The notes under the pieces are model-generated. The model was not told where the DNA came from. It worked only from the letters and a program-made list of their open reading frames with translations, and made no database searches. A stretch of 24,546 nucleotides of DNA from Apostichopus californicus (lineage: Eukaryota; Echinodermata; Holothuroidea; Aspidochirotida; Stichopodidae): positions 1 to 24,546 of the forward strand of contig JAIPMN010003758.1 in assembly GCA_020650975.1 (NCBI GenBank), in the 5' to 3' direction. Positions 1-23,700 of this stretch are shown here, piece after piece. The position numbers were made by a program, and so were the translations under genes. How positions within the stretch are numbered: the first letter of the stretch is position 1; each line of letters begins with the position of its first letter.

Positions 1-53
1 AAAGAGAAGTCGAATCATAAAGTATTTTAAAATACCGTGCTCTTATCGATGGC

Positions 54-410
54 CTAGAGCATCAAGTTGTAAAATTGAAAAGAAGAAAAAATATAGAAGA
101 AAAAGTCGAGCATTCCATTGATTTGTGACGAGAGAGAAATATTCAAACATTCTCTGTATAACTGATCAAGTATTGTTCGTTTTTGGTTTGGGATGGCACT
201 TGCTCGCTTCCGTAGCTTAGCATTGGCAAATCGCCATCCAGGGATGTTGCTTATTATATTTAAAGCGGTGCTGGTCGGTTTTGAACTCGTGAATGCATTT
301 TGTTGGGCACAATTCCAAATCTCTTCATCTTCATTCATTAGTCTTTGTACAATAGAAATGATCGTTTTTAACAAAACAGCGATTTGAAGTTGGTTGCCAA
401 TTTCACTCAA
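54..410 (-). other. Unidentified 118-codon open frame
   Basis: An ATG-to-stop frame on the minus strand gives a 118-residue protein with a basic middle (GWRFANAKLRKRASAIPNQK) and an aromatic C-terminus (FFFYIFSSFQFYN). I recognise no domain or motif. It is long for chance in AT-rich DNA, but it stands alone, lacks a visible splice context and could be a degraded transposon or an exon of an antisense gene. Confidence 0.15.
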
Positions 411-940
411 GTTAACTAAGCCCAGGAGAAAAATGGGTTATGCATACATTGCTACCGACGCAGGGATCCAACCAGTGGCGCCTGGGGGATCCCTGCACAA
501 CGATCAGACCCTGTCCAACGATTGCCACTTTTGACGACTCGGAAAACTTAGAACTGTTCAGGAACAAAAGAAGGAGATCGGCGCCGAAGCGACGCACCGG
601 TTTCGTGCACGTATGCCCGTATATGCCTGTAAACCAACCCATTCCTGATCAACGTATGGAGCTTTGTGCAAAGTAAGATTCAAGTTGAACAATACAGGAG
701 GGTCAATGTAGCAAGCATTTGGTTAATACTTTTGATTTAGAAGTTTTTTTTCTTGGCTAATATCACATATAAAAGATGTTTTCTCAATTCTAGGCCACGA
801 AAAGTTATTATTCATATTTAAAAGGATAGACCAGATGGGCATTTATGTTTTGCGTGAATTCAATTGCAATTTACAAATCGTCTACTAGATAACAAGTAAT
901 AAGTTTTGTATACTTGAACTTGTTACAAACAGATGCAATC

Positions 941-1083
941 AGGGGCGTCAATCCCAATTGAAAAGTAGATAGAGTAAGGGGGGGGGGGGTGGATGACATA
1001 AATGAATGAACATGGATAAAACTGAAGAATTGTGCGCGTAGCATAATTGGAGGCGCCCCCTGTCCCCTACAATTGACGCCCCT
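941..1083. repeat. Small inverted-repeat element (MITE-like)
   Basis: AGGGGCGTCAAT at 941-952 is matched by its exact reverse complement ATTGACGCCCCT at 1072-1083, enclosing a 119-base core with a poly-G run. The arrangement resembles a miniature non-autonomous DNA transposon. I cannot see a convincing target-site duplication, so it may be a truncated or old copy. Confidence 0.45.
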
Positions 1084-2625
1084 ATGTGTAATGTCATAGA
1101 TACACTCCAAAAACTTCTTTGATGTTTTTCTTCAAATTTACATTAGGACAATATGGATATATTACACACTTTGAAATATTGTTACCTTTACATCCCCTTT
1201 GTTAAAGTTATAAAACTACAAAAACCATACACACGCATAAAATGGACAACTTCAACTACCAATATCTTGAAAACGATATGTGAGCGTTGCGTGGTCCTTC
1301 ATAGTGATACTCAGAATACGTTTGTTTTTCAAATTTACCAATGCAAAATAAAAAGCTTGCGTGCACTGTACTTTTAAGCTTACGGACTGCATGATTGTGG
1401 GTGTTTAGTGCAAAAAGGTGAATGCTATCCGAAAATTGAATTAAAAAAGCAAATCATATCTGCCTATACTGCTTTGAATGAATCCATCCAATCCTATTGT
1501 ATGTCGTCCAGTTACAGAGTTGTTCACAATGGACAATTCATAATCATGGAGTTTAAAGCAGCATTTTGCGTTTAGTCGCCGTTTTCTACTTTTTTGACAT
1601 GTCCATCGAGTGTTTTACATATATCAATCAGAAAACAGCAAACTAAGATATTAGCCAAGTTTTTCCCTGCCAACAACGTTAATTGGCGAGTAATTAAGGA
1701 TATTTGCAGATAATGAGAAAAGTGTCCACGACAAATTCCATATTTAAAATTAATCGCATACAGTTCTCCCAAACCCACTAGTTTGAATTCAACCAATCAG
1801 AGATGCAGGTTTAGTTATGAGCCGTTGCTAAAAATAGATTCAAGACTGCGTTGGTACAAGCAGGGAGTTGTTATGGAACTCCCTGGTACAACTGCCATAT
1901 AGACTGTACACAAATCAAGCATGGTGTTTTATTACGTATTGGTCAATGACGTTCGTAGTGTTTAAATATTCATATTATGGGCGAGGTTTATTGGGATCCC
2001 AATGGAAAATATCTTGGAGAAAAACAAAGTTGAAAGTTGCAAATGTTTCGACTTTTATGCCACCATTTGAAGTAAGATTTATATAGATAAGCTAGTTTAT
2101 GTATGTCGTTATGGCATAGCAGTCAGTGAGGTTGAGAAAAATCACAGAAAAGGATGCAAAATGCTGCTTTAATTGCAGCAAATGATTTGTCATGCACATT
2201 TAATCTTTCTGGAAACATACTGTAGTTATTAGCAACCATTTCTTATCCCCAGAGGAAAGTGGGTTTTAGTTTCAAGTGGTTTAAAATAAAGATAACTCTG
2301 TAAGTAACTAACAGGGATGTGTTCAGAGTCACTTTGTAGAGTACAGTTTACAGAAAGGATGTTAAAGACAGGCGAAAGAAAAAGTGTAATGTTTTTTCCA
2401 TTTTGGATTCTCATCCAGATTGATTGAATGAATGTTTTCGAGAAACAATGAAATTTGTAACAATTATAAACACCCTGCACTCCATGTGGGAGGCTGAGAA
2501 GTGGGTCAATTAAAATAAAATTATGACTGAAGGTGGGTTAGTAAATCGTAAAAAAGAAGGATGTCAATAGATATGGTAGAGAGAGTAATTATTTTGTGTC
2601 TGTAGACATTATTGAAGCACGGTGT

Positions 2626-2644
2626 TGGGTTTGATTCCCAACAG
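2626..2644 (+). repeat. tRNA T-arm/B-box-like hairpin, possible SINE remnant
   Basis: GTTGGGTTTGATTCCCAAC forms a 6-bp stem with a 7-base loop and contains GGTTTGATTCC, close to the RNA polymerase III B box. A weak A-box-like TGGTAGAGAG lies about 50 bases upstream near 2575. No complete cloverleaf can be drawn, so this is at best a decayed tRNA-derived element. Confidence 0.3.
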
Positions 2645-3183
2645 TAATTCCAATGATTGGTGGTGGTAGAAATCCATCACCATTTAAAGAGGACTGATTC
2701 TAGTCTACTGTTAGAAATGGAAAGAATCATTGGTGAGGTCTTAGCCTTAATTGGTACAAGACAGTTAATCTCCAGAGGTCTTTACTACGGTGACCTTATT
2801 ATACTTTTATGTTGAACAGTAATGTTCACATCTTAAAGTGTCCGGGTGACGAAATGTTGAAAAGTGGATCAAATGATACATAAATCAATGACTTAATTTG
2901 TAGAAGGACCCCTCTTAATTTGAATAGTTCTTGCTGGGCTTGATAAAGTTGTTGACGAAAAGGTCGTCGAAAAAAAAAAGGCGTTAAAAGTAACGGCAGT
3001 CCTCATCTGCTGTCCCAGTTCCTTTACTCTGACTTGCAAATTACCTGAACGTTAATTTTGCTCCAATTGGCAAAAAATTGGGAGCCCTTACAACTTTGAG
3101 GTACCGACTAGTCTTATTCTGTCGGAAAATAGTTTGAGAATAGGGATTTATGTGGCAAACTGTTTTACTGTACATGTACGTAA

Positions 3184-14824
<11,641 letters not shown>

Positions 14825-15711
14825 AAGAGTTGTCGATAGAATTTACCTTAAATGTCCTTGGTGTTAACAGTTGTTTAATTTCAAATCCATATGATGTAGG
14901 CCAAATTCTTCTGTCATATTACAGAGACAAATCTGGAGATGTTCAGGGGATTAAAAGGATTAAATAGGATTAGAGGATTAAATGAAAATCTTTTGGAAAA
15001 AGATGGGAAAATGAGCATTAGAAAGTTTGATCTGCAGTTAGACGCGTATTAAATAGAATTAAATAGAAATTGCAACGTGGTCGGGGAATCTATGAGCTAA
15101 ACTCTGTGGAGGATATTAAAATAGAATTATTATAGAAAAGATATTATATAGGGTTCAGTCTGTTGTGGGATCTGATTGAAATAGGAAAAAGACAGAACTA
15201 AAAATATGTCACTTTTGCAGGGGAAAAGAAAAAAATTATGCTACAAAGCTAAGTACAAACATTCTTATACTTTGTTTTAAGTGATGTCGTCGGTAATATT
15301 GTTCTACAAGTTGTCATCAATGGTGCTTTAGTTTTAAATTGATTTAGTTAATGTTGTTTGTCATTTGTTCAGATTTCATAACTGTAACTTTAACAGGCTG
15401 CCATAAACTGCCTTTATCCTTTCTTTTTGTATATCACCTGTTTGTTGTTAATCTTATTGAGAGTAAAAAAGAATTAGTTTTACTTTGTTGATCAGGTATA
15501 CCCAGACATATATACCTTAAATCTGATCCTTAATCCTGGGCATATTATACAACAGCAGGCAGATATTTTAAACATATAATAACTTTATCAATATTTTTTT
15601 TCATGAAAAGAAATTTTGGAAATGTTTTAATTTAATTCTCATAAGTGATTAAACAATGGAAAACTAACTAGGTTATTTTCAAAACAAATTTGGAATGAAC
15701 CAAGATTTTTT

Positions 15712-15783
15712 TTTAGCTGGATTGGAATTTGAATCAGTGACATCAGGGTTACAAGTCCTTGCTCTACCAACAGAGCTATCCAG
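15712..15783 (-). repeat. tRNA-like element (threonine-type anticodon), degenerate
   Basis: The reverse complement begins GGCTGGATAGCTCTGTTGGT and ends ATCCAGCT, giving a 7-bp acceptor stem (one G-U), a perfect 4-bp D stem (GCTC/GAGC) with an A box, a TTGTAAC anticodon-like loop and TTCAAAT as T loop. The anticodon and T stems pair poorly, so it looks like a tRNA pseudogene or SINE head, probably within the TMEM184 3' UTR. Confidence 0.6.
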
Positions 15784-16011
15784 CCCTGTGTTGGTGGTGA
15801 TCTCAATGTAGGCATTTCTATCCTCGGGGAGCCAGTGGATTCTTCGACAACACGGTTACCTCTTTGCTCAGTTTTTCTTAAATTAAGTCAGTGATTCAAG
15901 GCAGAGGGCTGTCTGATATAAAGTCTTCTGTGGGAGGAGAATAAGAACAATTTAACAAGAAATGCAAAAATATTCTAAGACATGTAGACTGCCTTCACTT
16001 AAAGCAAACAG

Positions 16012-16017
16012 AATAAA
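16012..16017 (+). terminator. Candidate poly(A) signal for TMEM184
   Basis: This is the first canonical AATAAA I see after the stop codon, about 1.19 kb downstream, followed by a T/G-rich stretch (TTTGAGTTGTTTTC). Another AATAAA lies at 19311. Neither is proven; long 3' UTRs are usual for this family. Confidence 0.3.
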
Positions 16018-19000
16018 AACATTTGAGTTGTTTTCATTTAAATGTTACTTATGAATAATGTGACTTATTTCAGCTACTTAAAATAATAATGGAATTAACT
16101 ATTTCAAAATATTGGAATTAACTTTTTCAATAGTATTCAAAGTTTATTGATCAATGCAGTGTAATTAAAATGTGGTTTTTACTTTCTCAAGTTCTCAACT
16201 ATCTTATTCCATGCTCCATATCAAAGTGGACATTTTAAGCATATCAGCGATCTGTTGCAGCATTGTATGAGGTATCTGCATCCACCAAATGAAACAAAAG
16301 TTTGCACTAGTTTGCACTAGTCGCTGCTCCACCCTTTCGGTGGATTGATCACTTAAAATAATGTTAGAAATAATCTTAAAACTCTGTTGTATAAGTTGAT
16401 GGAGTATTATTATGTAAGATTTAGGTTAATATGAAAGGAAAAAAAGCTAATTCATTGTACTTATTCTATCTGTTACTTATTTCTTTAAAAAAATCAAAGA
16501 AAGCAAAACTTATTAAATGCAATTACTTAGAACCTGCCAAAGTCAAATAATTTCCTTACCTTTGCTTCATCAGATTTTGATGACCAAACTTTCTTTTCAT
16601 TATGACCACTGCTAGTCGTTGTGAGACTGTAATTTATGCGAACAATTTTATTATTTTTAACTTAAAAGAGTCTTACCGTTCTTCTTTGATTGTTTAATAT
16701 TTTTAGTGCTGATATTTGCCAACTGTCGCTATAGATGTGTTGCACAGTAAACTACTTAGGAAGCTTCATGAATATGCAGTTTTATCATGTGCAATAGAAA
16801 ATTAATTTCCTCGGCAAAAGAGGGAGGACGTAATTAGGATGAGGGTAGAAGTCACAAAAGTAGTGAAAAATATTTAGAAATATCCTGGATAGGGAGCAAA
16901 CATTGTTTGACAGATGGAGGTATTCGAAAATTGTGGTTCTTACTAGTTGTAAAGAGGGCAGTAATCTCTTGTGATGAAGTTTGGGGCTGAAAGGGGCTGA
17001 TGGGTCATAGGGATGGGGTATGACTCTCCTGATGTGAGAATTAACTGTCTATTTCCATGTCACATATTTAATTTCTTTTTACTCCTGCAAAGTTTTTTTC
17101 ATGTGGATATATTTTCAAGAGGTTTGATAGCAAGTTATAGCTGAAGAAACTGACTTTATTCTGTGGAATATTTTTGATGCTTGTAAATTAAGACTAAAAT
17201 GCTTATGAGTAGTGATATCGCAACTGTAACTTATCCCTCCTTTTGTGTCCGTTATAGCGCAAACAGTACTTCAGTATAATTGTATATGCCAAAAAAAAAT
17301 TCAGAAAAAATGTTCAGCTGTTGCAACTTAACACACGCACAGAAAAAAAATTCAGAAAAATTTGCCTTTGCAAAACTGCTGTAGTGTATTTTTTATGAGG
17401 TTTTGTCTTAGAATTATGTCATATGTGAAATCATTATAAAAGAATTTAGTTATAAGAGTTTATTCTGAATTTAAAGATATATTTTGCATTGCAGTAGTAC
17501 CACTGCTCTTCACTGTAACCTTATTATGTTGCATACTGTCTTATTTGTTCCAGTAAGAGTTATTTTCTGGATTCAAGGATCCATTTTACCCCTTCCTGCC
17601 AATTATCTACTTTTTCTGGTTCAATAATTTCTCTGGCAACTTAAGAAGGTTGAGATCACCCAGAGATTAAGTTGTATCAGCTGCTATTGGCTGCAGTGAG
17701 AATTCTAGGGTATAGTTTTGTCGTTTTCATTTGCTTCGGTTTAATGTATCAATTAGAACTACATTTTTGGCCAATTACGTTCACTGTATTGTTTTTTCAT
17801 GTAAAATAGGTAGGTCATGACTGGTACACTGTAAACAGCACCTTTCTTTTTCTTAATTTTCTGTTCCTTTTTATTTTTCTGTGAACAATTTTTCTGTTTA
17901 TTTTCATAGGAATTGTTAGGTTTTATCTGAAATAGGATTTGTTGACTTCTGCACAAATATGCTGGGAATTGAGAAAGATAGTTGTATTTCTTTAAAGAAT
18001 GTTCTTCCAGGTGAAGGAATCTGTATTTTCAGGTCTGCCAGTTGGTCATCATTATTTATATTAACCAGTTTTTTTCCCTTTTCAACGGTGTATTAAAAAA
18101 GACTTTGTACCCTTTACATATCAGTATTCTCAGAATAGGGAGGAGTGTTTGCAGAAATCAAGAGTATTCATGTTAATATTAATAGTGTAGTAACAGTGCC
18201 TGTGTGTACCAGTGAGGGTGACCACTTTCTAGCATATCTCAGAAGCTAGCTGTTTATATCACAACTTAAAATAGCATGTCAGTATATTCTCAGAATATTG
18301 GGAAGCAAGGAGGTTTTATTATCTACTATCTATCGGAGAGGTTTTGTTTAACACAATGTCTTGAATGTTGCTGTCCATTTGATGGAATAATTTCAGTCAC
18401 TGTAGTAACTGTGGGTTAATATTAACTTTGTTGATTTTTGGTTAATAGACTATTGACTGCTTAACTTGCATAACAGTTGTGAATACCTGGGAGAAATTTT
18501 CAACTGAGCCAGCTAAACTTTGTCAACGTAGTCTATTTCAGTAGATATGAAAGCATTTGTCTAAATACCTTCCTTTTTGTTTTGAAAATTGTTTTATAAT
18601 TTATGCCACCAAATGTTGTTAGAATTATCAAAATTGGTCACCAGTGGTCAAGTTTTTACACTGTAATTGTGACCACATTCAGAGAAGATTTGGTCACTTT
18701 GTGACATTTGACCGGTTGATCTGATCCCATGAATATGGAGGAGTGGTCAACCTTCCTTGGAAGTAGTTTTTGGAAACCTTCATGAGATCATCAGTGCCGT
18801 TCCATATTTTTAGTCTGCTAAAAAGGTCTAGAAAGTTTCTAAAATTTATTCTCTCTGGATTCTCCGGTCATCCAAGTTATTCCCAGACACTGAAGAGTCT
18901 TGAATGACGCAAATATGATGTCTGAGTGAGATAGGTTTGAAAGTTTTATTTTTATGGTAACATTACAATGCTTGTACAAGTTTGAAGATTGGTGACCATT

Positions 19001-20519
19001 ATTTGATTTTTCCAGTCTATTTGGGGGCAGCACCTATGACTTTTAATCAATTTTCAACGTGTTCAAATGATATTGATGATATTGATAAACTATTAGGAAA
19101 TAGTCTGACGTTTGAAATGAATTATTTGTCGTATTTTATAAATAGCATCAGAGTTAGAAAATAACGTTGATATAATAGAAAAAAAAAAAGAGAAAAAAAA
19201 GAGTGTTGAAGTATTATAGGCTGTTTTACTGTACTTATGGGGCTTCTCCTGTACATAGTTTAAAAGGCTGTATTGCACGTAACTATAGGAAGATAGTAAT
19301 GATTTATGTAAATAAATGTCGAAAGAAAATATGATTTCAAAGATGGTTTTCATTTCTGTGTTCTACCTTTCCAGCCAAGAAGGAAGAAGCTTTTTTGTTA
19401 TGGAGGATATCTTTGTTTTACAGAGCTGAATTGCCTTGTAATACACTGGTATCTCATTAATGGGAAATGGGATGTAGGGCAGGACTGGTGTAGAATCTTG
19501 CTTGGTTGGTGGAAGGATATGTAAAGTAAATGAGAAAAAGGAGGAAAAAACTTTTTGTAAAAAAAAAATCATATTGGTTTCACCATTGCCATATATTTCC
19601 TGAGAGGTGTAATAATATAAGCATGCTATTGTTTTTGATGGAGTACAAAGGTCATTTGAAGTGAAGTAGTTAAGTATTTGAGAATGAATATTGGACTAAA
19701 AATAAATTTTCTTCAATAGGGTTATGAAACTGTAAGTTGGCAGGCTTTTGCTATTTCATTTGTGAAAAGTTCTTGGAGTGATAGGAACTTTTAAATTTTA
19801 GGGAGTACAGTGACAACTTCTGCATTCAATGTCCTCTTTTGTGACACTAAACACCTAAGCCATCAAGATGCAGGGACATGGGGGAGGGGTGGGGATGACG
19901 GGTTCAATGTGAAAAAAAAATTCCTGGTCTTTGGGGCATCATCATGTACATTATTCACGATTTACATAGTGCAGCACCAAAGTCATACGTCAACAACCCT
20001 TCCCTCGCCTCAACTCCGTCACCAACCCTCCACCCAACCCCCCTCCCACCACCACCGCCTTATTTTCTGAACAGAATGATTGGAATGCCGGATAACCATC
20101 GTCCTCCAGCTCGCAGTAATATGTAATCTACATGTCGTGTGTATTGTACTGTTTGCATATTACTTCCTGTATAACGACGTATACCGAGTTTGACAACGGT
20201 ATGAAAATCGTGCTAGCTGCGACTCGTTCAACCAGAGTCACATGGCTAAGCTGACAATGAAAACAATAACAAAGTAGTTGTGTGACCAGAATGACACATT
20301 CCCGTAATTATTACGTGACCATAATTTCAACATTTTCTACACATTTAAAGGATGTATCATTTTATAAATGTCCACTGCATTAACTTTTGTGATCGTTGGC
20401 GAAGAGTGATAAATATTGGCCCTATTTCACTCTTTTTACTTTATCAGAGTATCTTTTGAGCAGATTTAGCAATCGGCCAAACCACTTTGACCTTGTTACG
20501 TTACGAAATACACAAATTG

Positions 20520-20550
20520 ATATCACAGAAATCTTTAATTTCTGTGATAT
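20520..20550 (+). promoter_or_regulatory. 13-bp perfect hairpin upstream of the SCPEP1 start
   Basis: ATATCACAGAAAT at 20520-20532 pairs exactly with ATTTCTGTGATAT at 20538-20550 around a 5-base loop. It ends 118 bases before the SCPEP1 ATG, so it falls in the promoter or the 5' UTR. No function is known to me. Confidence 0.5.
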
Positions 20551-20668
20551 AATATTGTTACTCACGTCTAAAAGTCTTCATAGGGTCAGGCATAACTTTG
20601 GTGGTATTTTATATCTCTCACATTCCGTTCAGTCTTCCCGATCAAGTATTCGTCTGCTGACGTGAGCC

Positions 20669-20714
20669 ATGAATCCAATCAGTTTCTGTTTTGCAGCTAT
20701 CCTGGCTTGCTTAG
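20669..20714 (+). CDS. SCPEP1: SCPEP1 exon 1, signal peptide
   Basis: MNPISFCFAAILACL has the hydrophobic core of a signal peptide; the donor TTAG/GTAACA at 20715 leaves phase 1, exactly matched by the next exon (completing Val16). A stop codon two codons upstream in the same frame fixes the ATG. It is too short to be seen as an open frame alone. Confidence 0.85.
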
Positions 20715-23700
20715 GTAACAAATACTTTATTTTTTACTAGGCCTGAGACTTTTAGTAGGATGAGAACAGGGTAGGCTGACAATAGTGGGTCTAACCATGG
20801 AGGTAAATCTGTTTTACCTCCATGGTCTAACAAGTTAGGAGCAATACCAATTTAATCCAAGTAGCGAATGGTCGCAGTTTTGGTCACAATTTCAACTAAA
20901 AGAAATATAACTTACAATTTTACAACGAAATATGGTCCTTTTAACATAGTTCTTGAACTTTTGATAAATCTGACAAGAGTACATCGAAGTAACCTAGGCC
21001 TAGGCTAGGTCTATATCTAAGCTATAACAACAAATGTAGCATGGACATGGACAATTCCGGACACCTAAGCCTTAAAACACCCCAAAATTATATCTTCTGG
21101 TATAAATCACCTGAAAATATACTTGATATGGTGGGAGAAGTGTGTTATATTACGATACACGGCCAAACTTTCTTTCCTGCAAACTGTTTTCACGTTGTAT
21201 TCCAAGAAGATTCTTGTGATCGTGGAACTGGTATTTCTTTGCTAGAGTATTGCTAATTTTCGGACACACAGTCCCACAGTGTGGCGCTGGTGATAAAATT
21301 GGTGGCGCAGTTGCTCTTTCAGTAATTATAACAGACTTCATAGATCTCCATCATTTTATTGACAAATATGTAAGTATTTACTCGCACACGGGTCATTTCG
21401 TACTTTTTGGTGAAATTTGGCTCTTCCTGTAGGTTGTCATGGTGAAATCGTGCATTTCTTAGGGGTGTCCGAAATTGGCAGTGTTCCGAAATTAGCAATA
21501 CTTACTATACTAGATGCTACTAATTGTCACATCTCACAAACTTTTCAATGTCACATCTAAATGAAGAAACTGCCAATGAAGAAACTGCTATTAAATTTAA
21601 TTGGTCCTAATCATGCTGAGCATGGAGAAAGTTTTATGGGTTGCAAGCTTTGTTTAAGGGAATGGACCAGATTTCAAACTAATTTGAGGGGATTGAAGTA
21701 AACTATAGCTGAAATAATTCTATGCTATGTGATAGTTTGCCTGTGCATTATGGTAATGGTAATTTGGCCTTCCTTGAGTTAATCTGTCAACCCTGTTCAG
21801 ATGTATATTTTTTTTAACCTTCCAGTCTTACCCAATGTCAAATGTGATCAAAATGAAGATTGGGGTTACGTGGATGTCCGTCCTGGGGCTCACATGTTCT
21901 GGTGGCTCTACTTTACAACTGCTGATCCATCGACCAACCCACCTCTGATTATCTGGTTGCAGGTAAGATATACCTACCCATCATCATGAATGGTTTCTTT
22001 CTTGAACTGAATTACATCCATCCTTAATTCCTTCCTGTAAACAGGTTAAATTGAGACATATTGCTTCATCGGAGAAGTTATGGTTTCTCATGAATGCAAC
22101 TGGCAACAGCAGAGTGAGTGACTACATCAGCAAATGGATTTAATATGTCTTTGTTCTGTTTCCTTTGAATAACCAACTTCAATTCCCCCCAACTGCACAT
22201 GAATCACTTTTCAAAGAGAAAACAAAAACAAGATGATGACAGGGAAGTAAAAGCTATTGAAGTTCTAATTTTTTTGCGATGACATCACAGACCATATATT
22301 CTGTGAATACATTTCAATGTAATAAATGACGGTTTTATCGGGCAAAAATAAGTCCTTTGAACAACCTTGTCTAGAGTTTGGAACAAGATATTGAGATAGG
22401 GGTTTTCAAGTAGCATTTTAGAACATTGTAGTATCACTAGAATATCTGTTTGGGAGTAGTCTTGATTTGAACAAGATGTATACATTCATCATCAGTAGGA
22501 TTTTGTTTTTGTTTTAAATCATTGATATGCTGCCCTCAGTTTGAGCTCTCATTTGCTGATTTGAATTCACAGGGTGGACCTGGAGGATCCAGTGCAGGTT
22601 TTGGGAACTTTGCAGAGATTGGACCTCTGGACGTGAATCTGAAAAATAGAAGTACAACCTGGGTAATTATTTTTACTATAATACTATTAATAATAATAAT
22701 AATAAACAGTTCTTATATAACGCAACCTACAATAAAGTCTCGCCGCGCTGTACAAAAGAAAGTGAAAGATATGTACACAATATACAATAAGAGTAAACAT
22801 AACAATTATAACAATGAGAACAGTTGTGTCTTCAAAACAGTTTTGAACATCTCCAAAGACATTCTTTTTCTTGATGTTGAGTGGGAGTTTATTCCAAAGG
22901 AGGGTTGAGGAGTACTGGAAAGATCGCTCGCCATAAGATTTAGTGGACACAGGGTGCATAGAGAGCAATGATTGGGTGCTAGAGCGCAGACGGCGAGTTG
23001 GGGTATAACTTTGAACAAGTTCACCCAAGTAGTATGGTGCAATAACATGAATACATTTAAAGGTTAACAGGAGTACCTTGTAATCAATACACAGTTTGAC
23101 AGGTAGCCAATGAAGGTCATGAAGTATGGAGGGTGATGTGAGAGACAGGGCTATTGTCCAGTCGTTGTCGTTAACTAACGTATGACCTCACTAAATCATA
23201 TTTTCTTCAAGCTGGACAAGAATTCTAGTAGAAATCTGGCCCCTTCCTAATTATCTGCTCGTTGACACTTGCTGTCTCTGAAGTGGTGCTTTGAAAGCGT
23301 TACCAACGGTTACTGAAACTCTTAAAAATGTGCATTTTTTCTTGTAGCTTCAGAAAGCTAGTCTGCTTTTCATTGATAACCCTGTCGGTTCTGGATACAG
23401 TTACGTGGACAATGACGATGCATACACAACCAATGTGACTGGAATAGCAAATGACCTCATGACACTCTTGAAGACATTTCTACAAAAACAGCCGTCTTTT
23501 CAGGTAAGAATGTCCCATCTCAGGATGATCCCTAGAGTTATTGTTTCCTGATTACCGGTACTGATGTTATATATCTTTTTTTTCTGTGTATTTGGTGTAT
23601 TTGGTGTATTGATGTAGATCGCCATAAATATTCACAGCATTGTGTGTACCAGGAACTGGAACCCTTCTGCATTAATAAGTCTGAACAATACCTACATGTT

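Larger units (their letters stand above)
14825..20668 (+). other. TMEM184 3' UTR and intergenic region up to SCPEP1
   Basis: No coding exon was recognised in 5.8 kb. The proximal part is presumably 3' UTR. I see GGATTAAA-type short tandem repeats at about 14948-14984, an antisense tRNA-like element at 15712-15783, two copies of an A-run followed by TTCAGAAAAA at about 17289-17308 and 17343-17360, a palindromic TATTCTCAGAATA at 18126-18138 with a similar copy near 18283-18297, clustered TGGTCA hexamers at 18635-18749, and hairpins closer to the next gene. Small open frames at 18839-19572 have no recognisable content. Confidence 0.7.

Noticed and set aside
1800..1812. CAGGTTT as a possible donor for the missing first TMEM184 exon
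   Set aside because: The frame before it does not encode the expected membrane segment ending in HQ, and the context is not coding-like.
15712..15783. Functional tRNA-Thr gene
   Set aside because: The anticodon stem and T stem do not pair properly, so a pseudogene or SINE head is more likely.
19810..20126. Overlapping open frames with Pro/Thr/His-rich ends before SCPEP1
   Set aside because: Composition follows a C-rich patch (CCACCC, CCACCACC); no splice support or known domain.
22522..22908. 128-codon + strand frame spanning SCPEP1 exon 3
   Set aside because: Only 22573-22662 is coding; the rest runs through the intron and the antisense LINE.
22806..23048. 80-codon minus-strand frame in the LINE
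   Set aside because: It is in the wrong frame; the reverse-transcriptase signature is in the overlapping frame.
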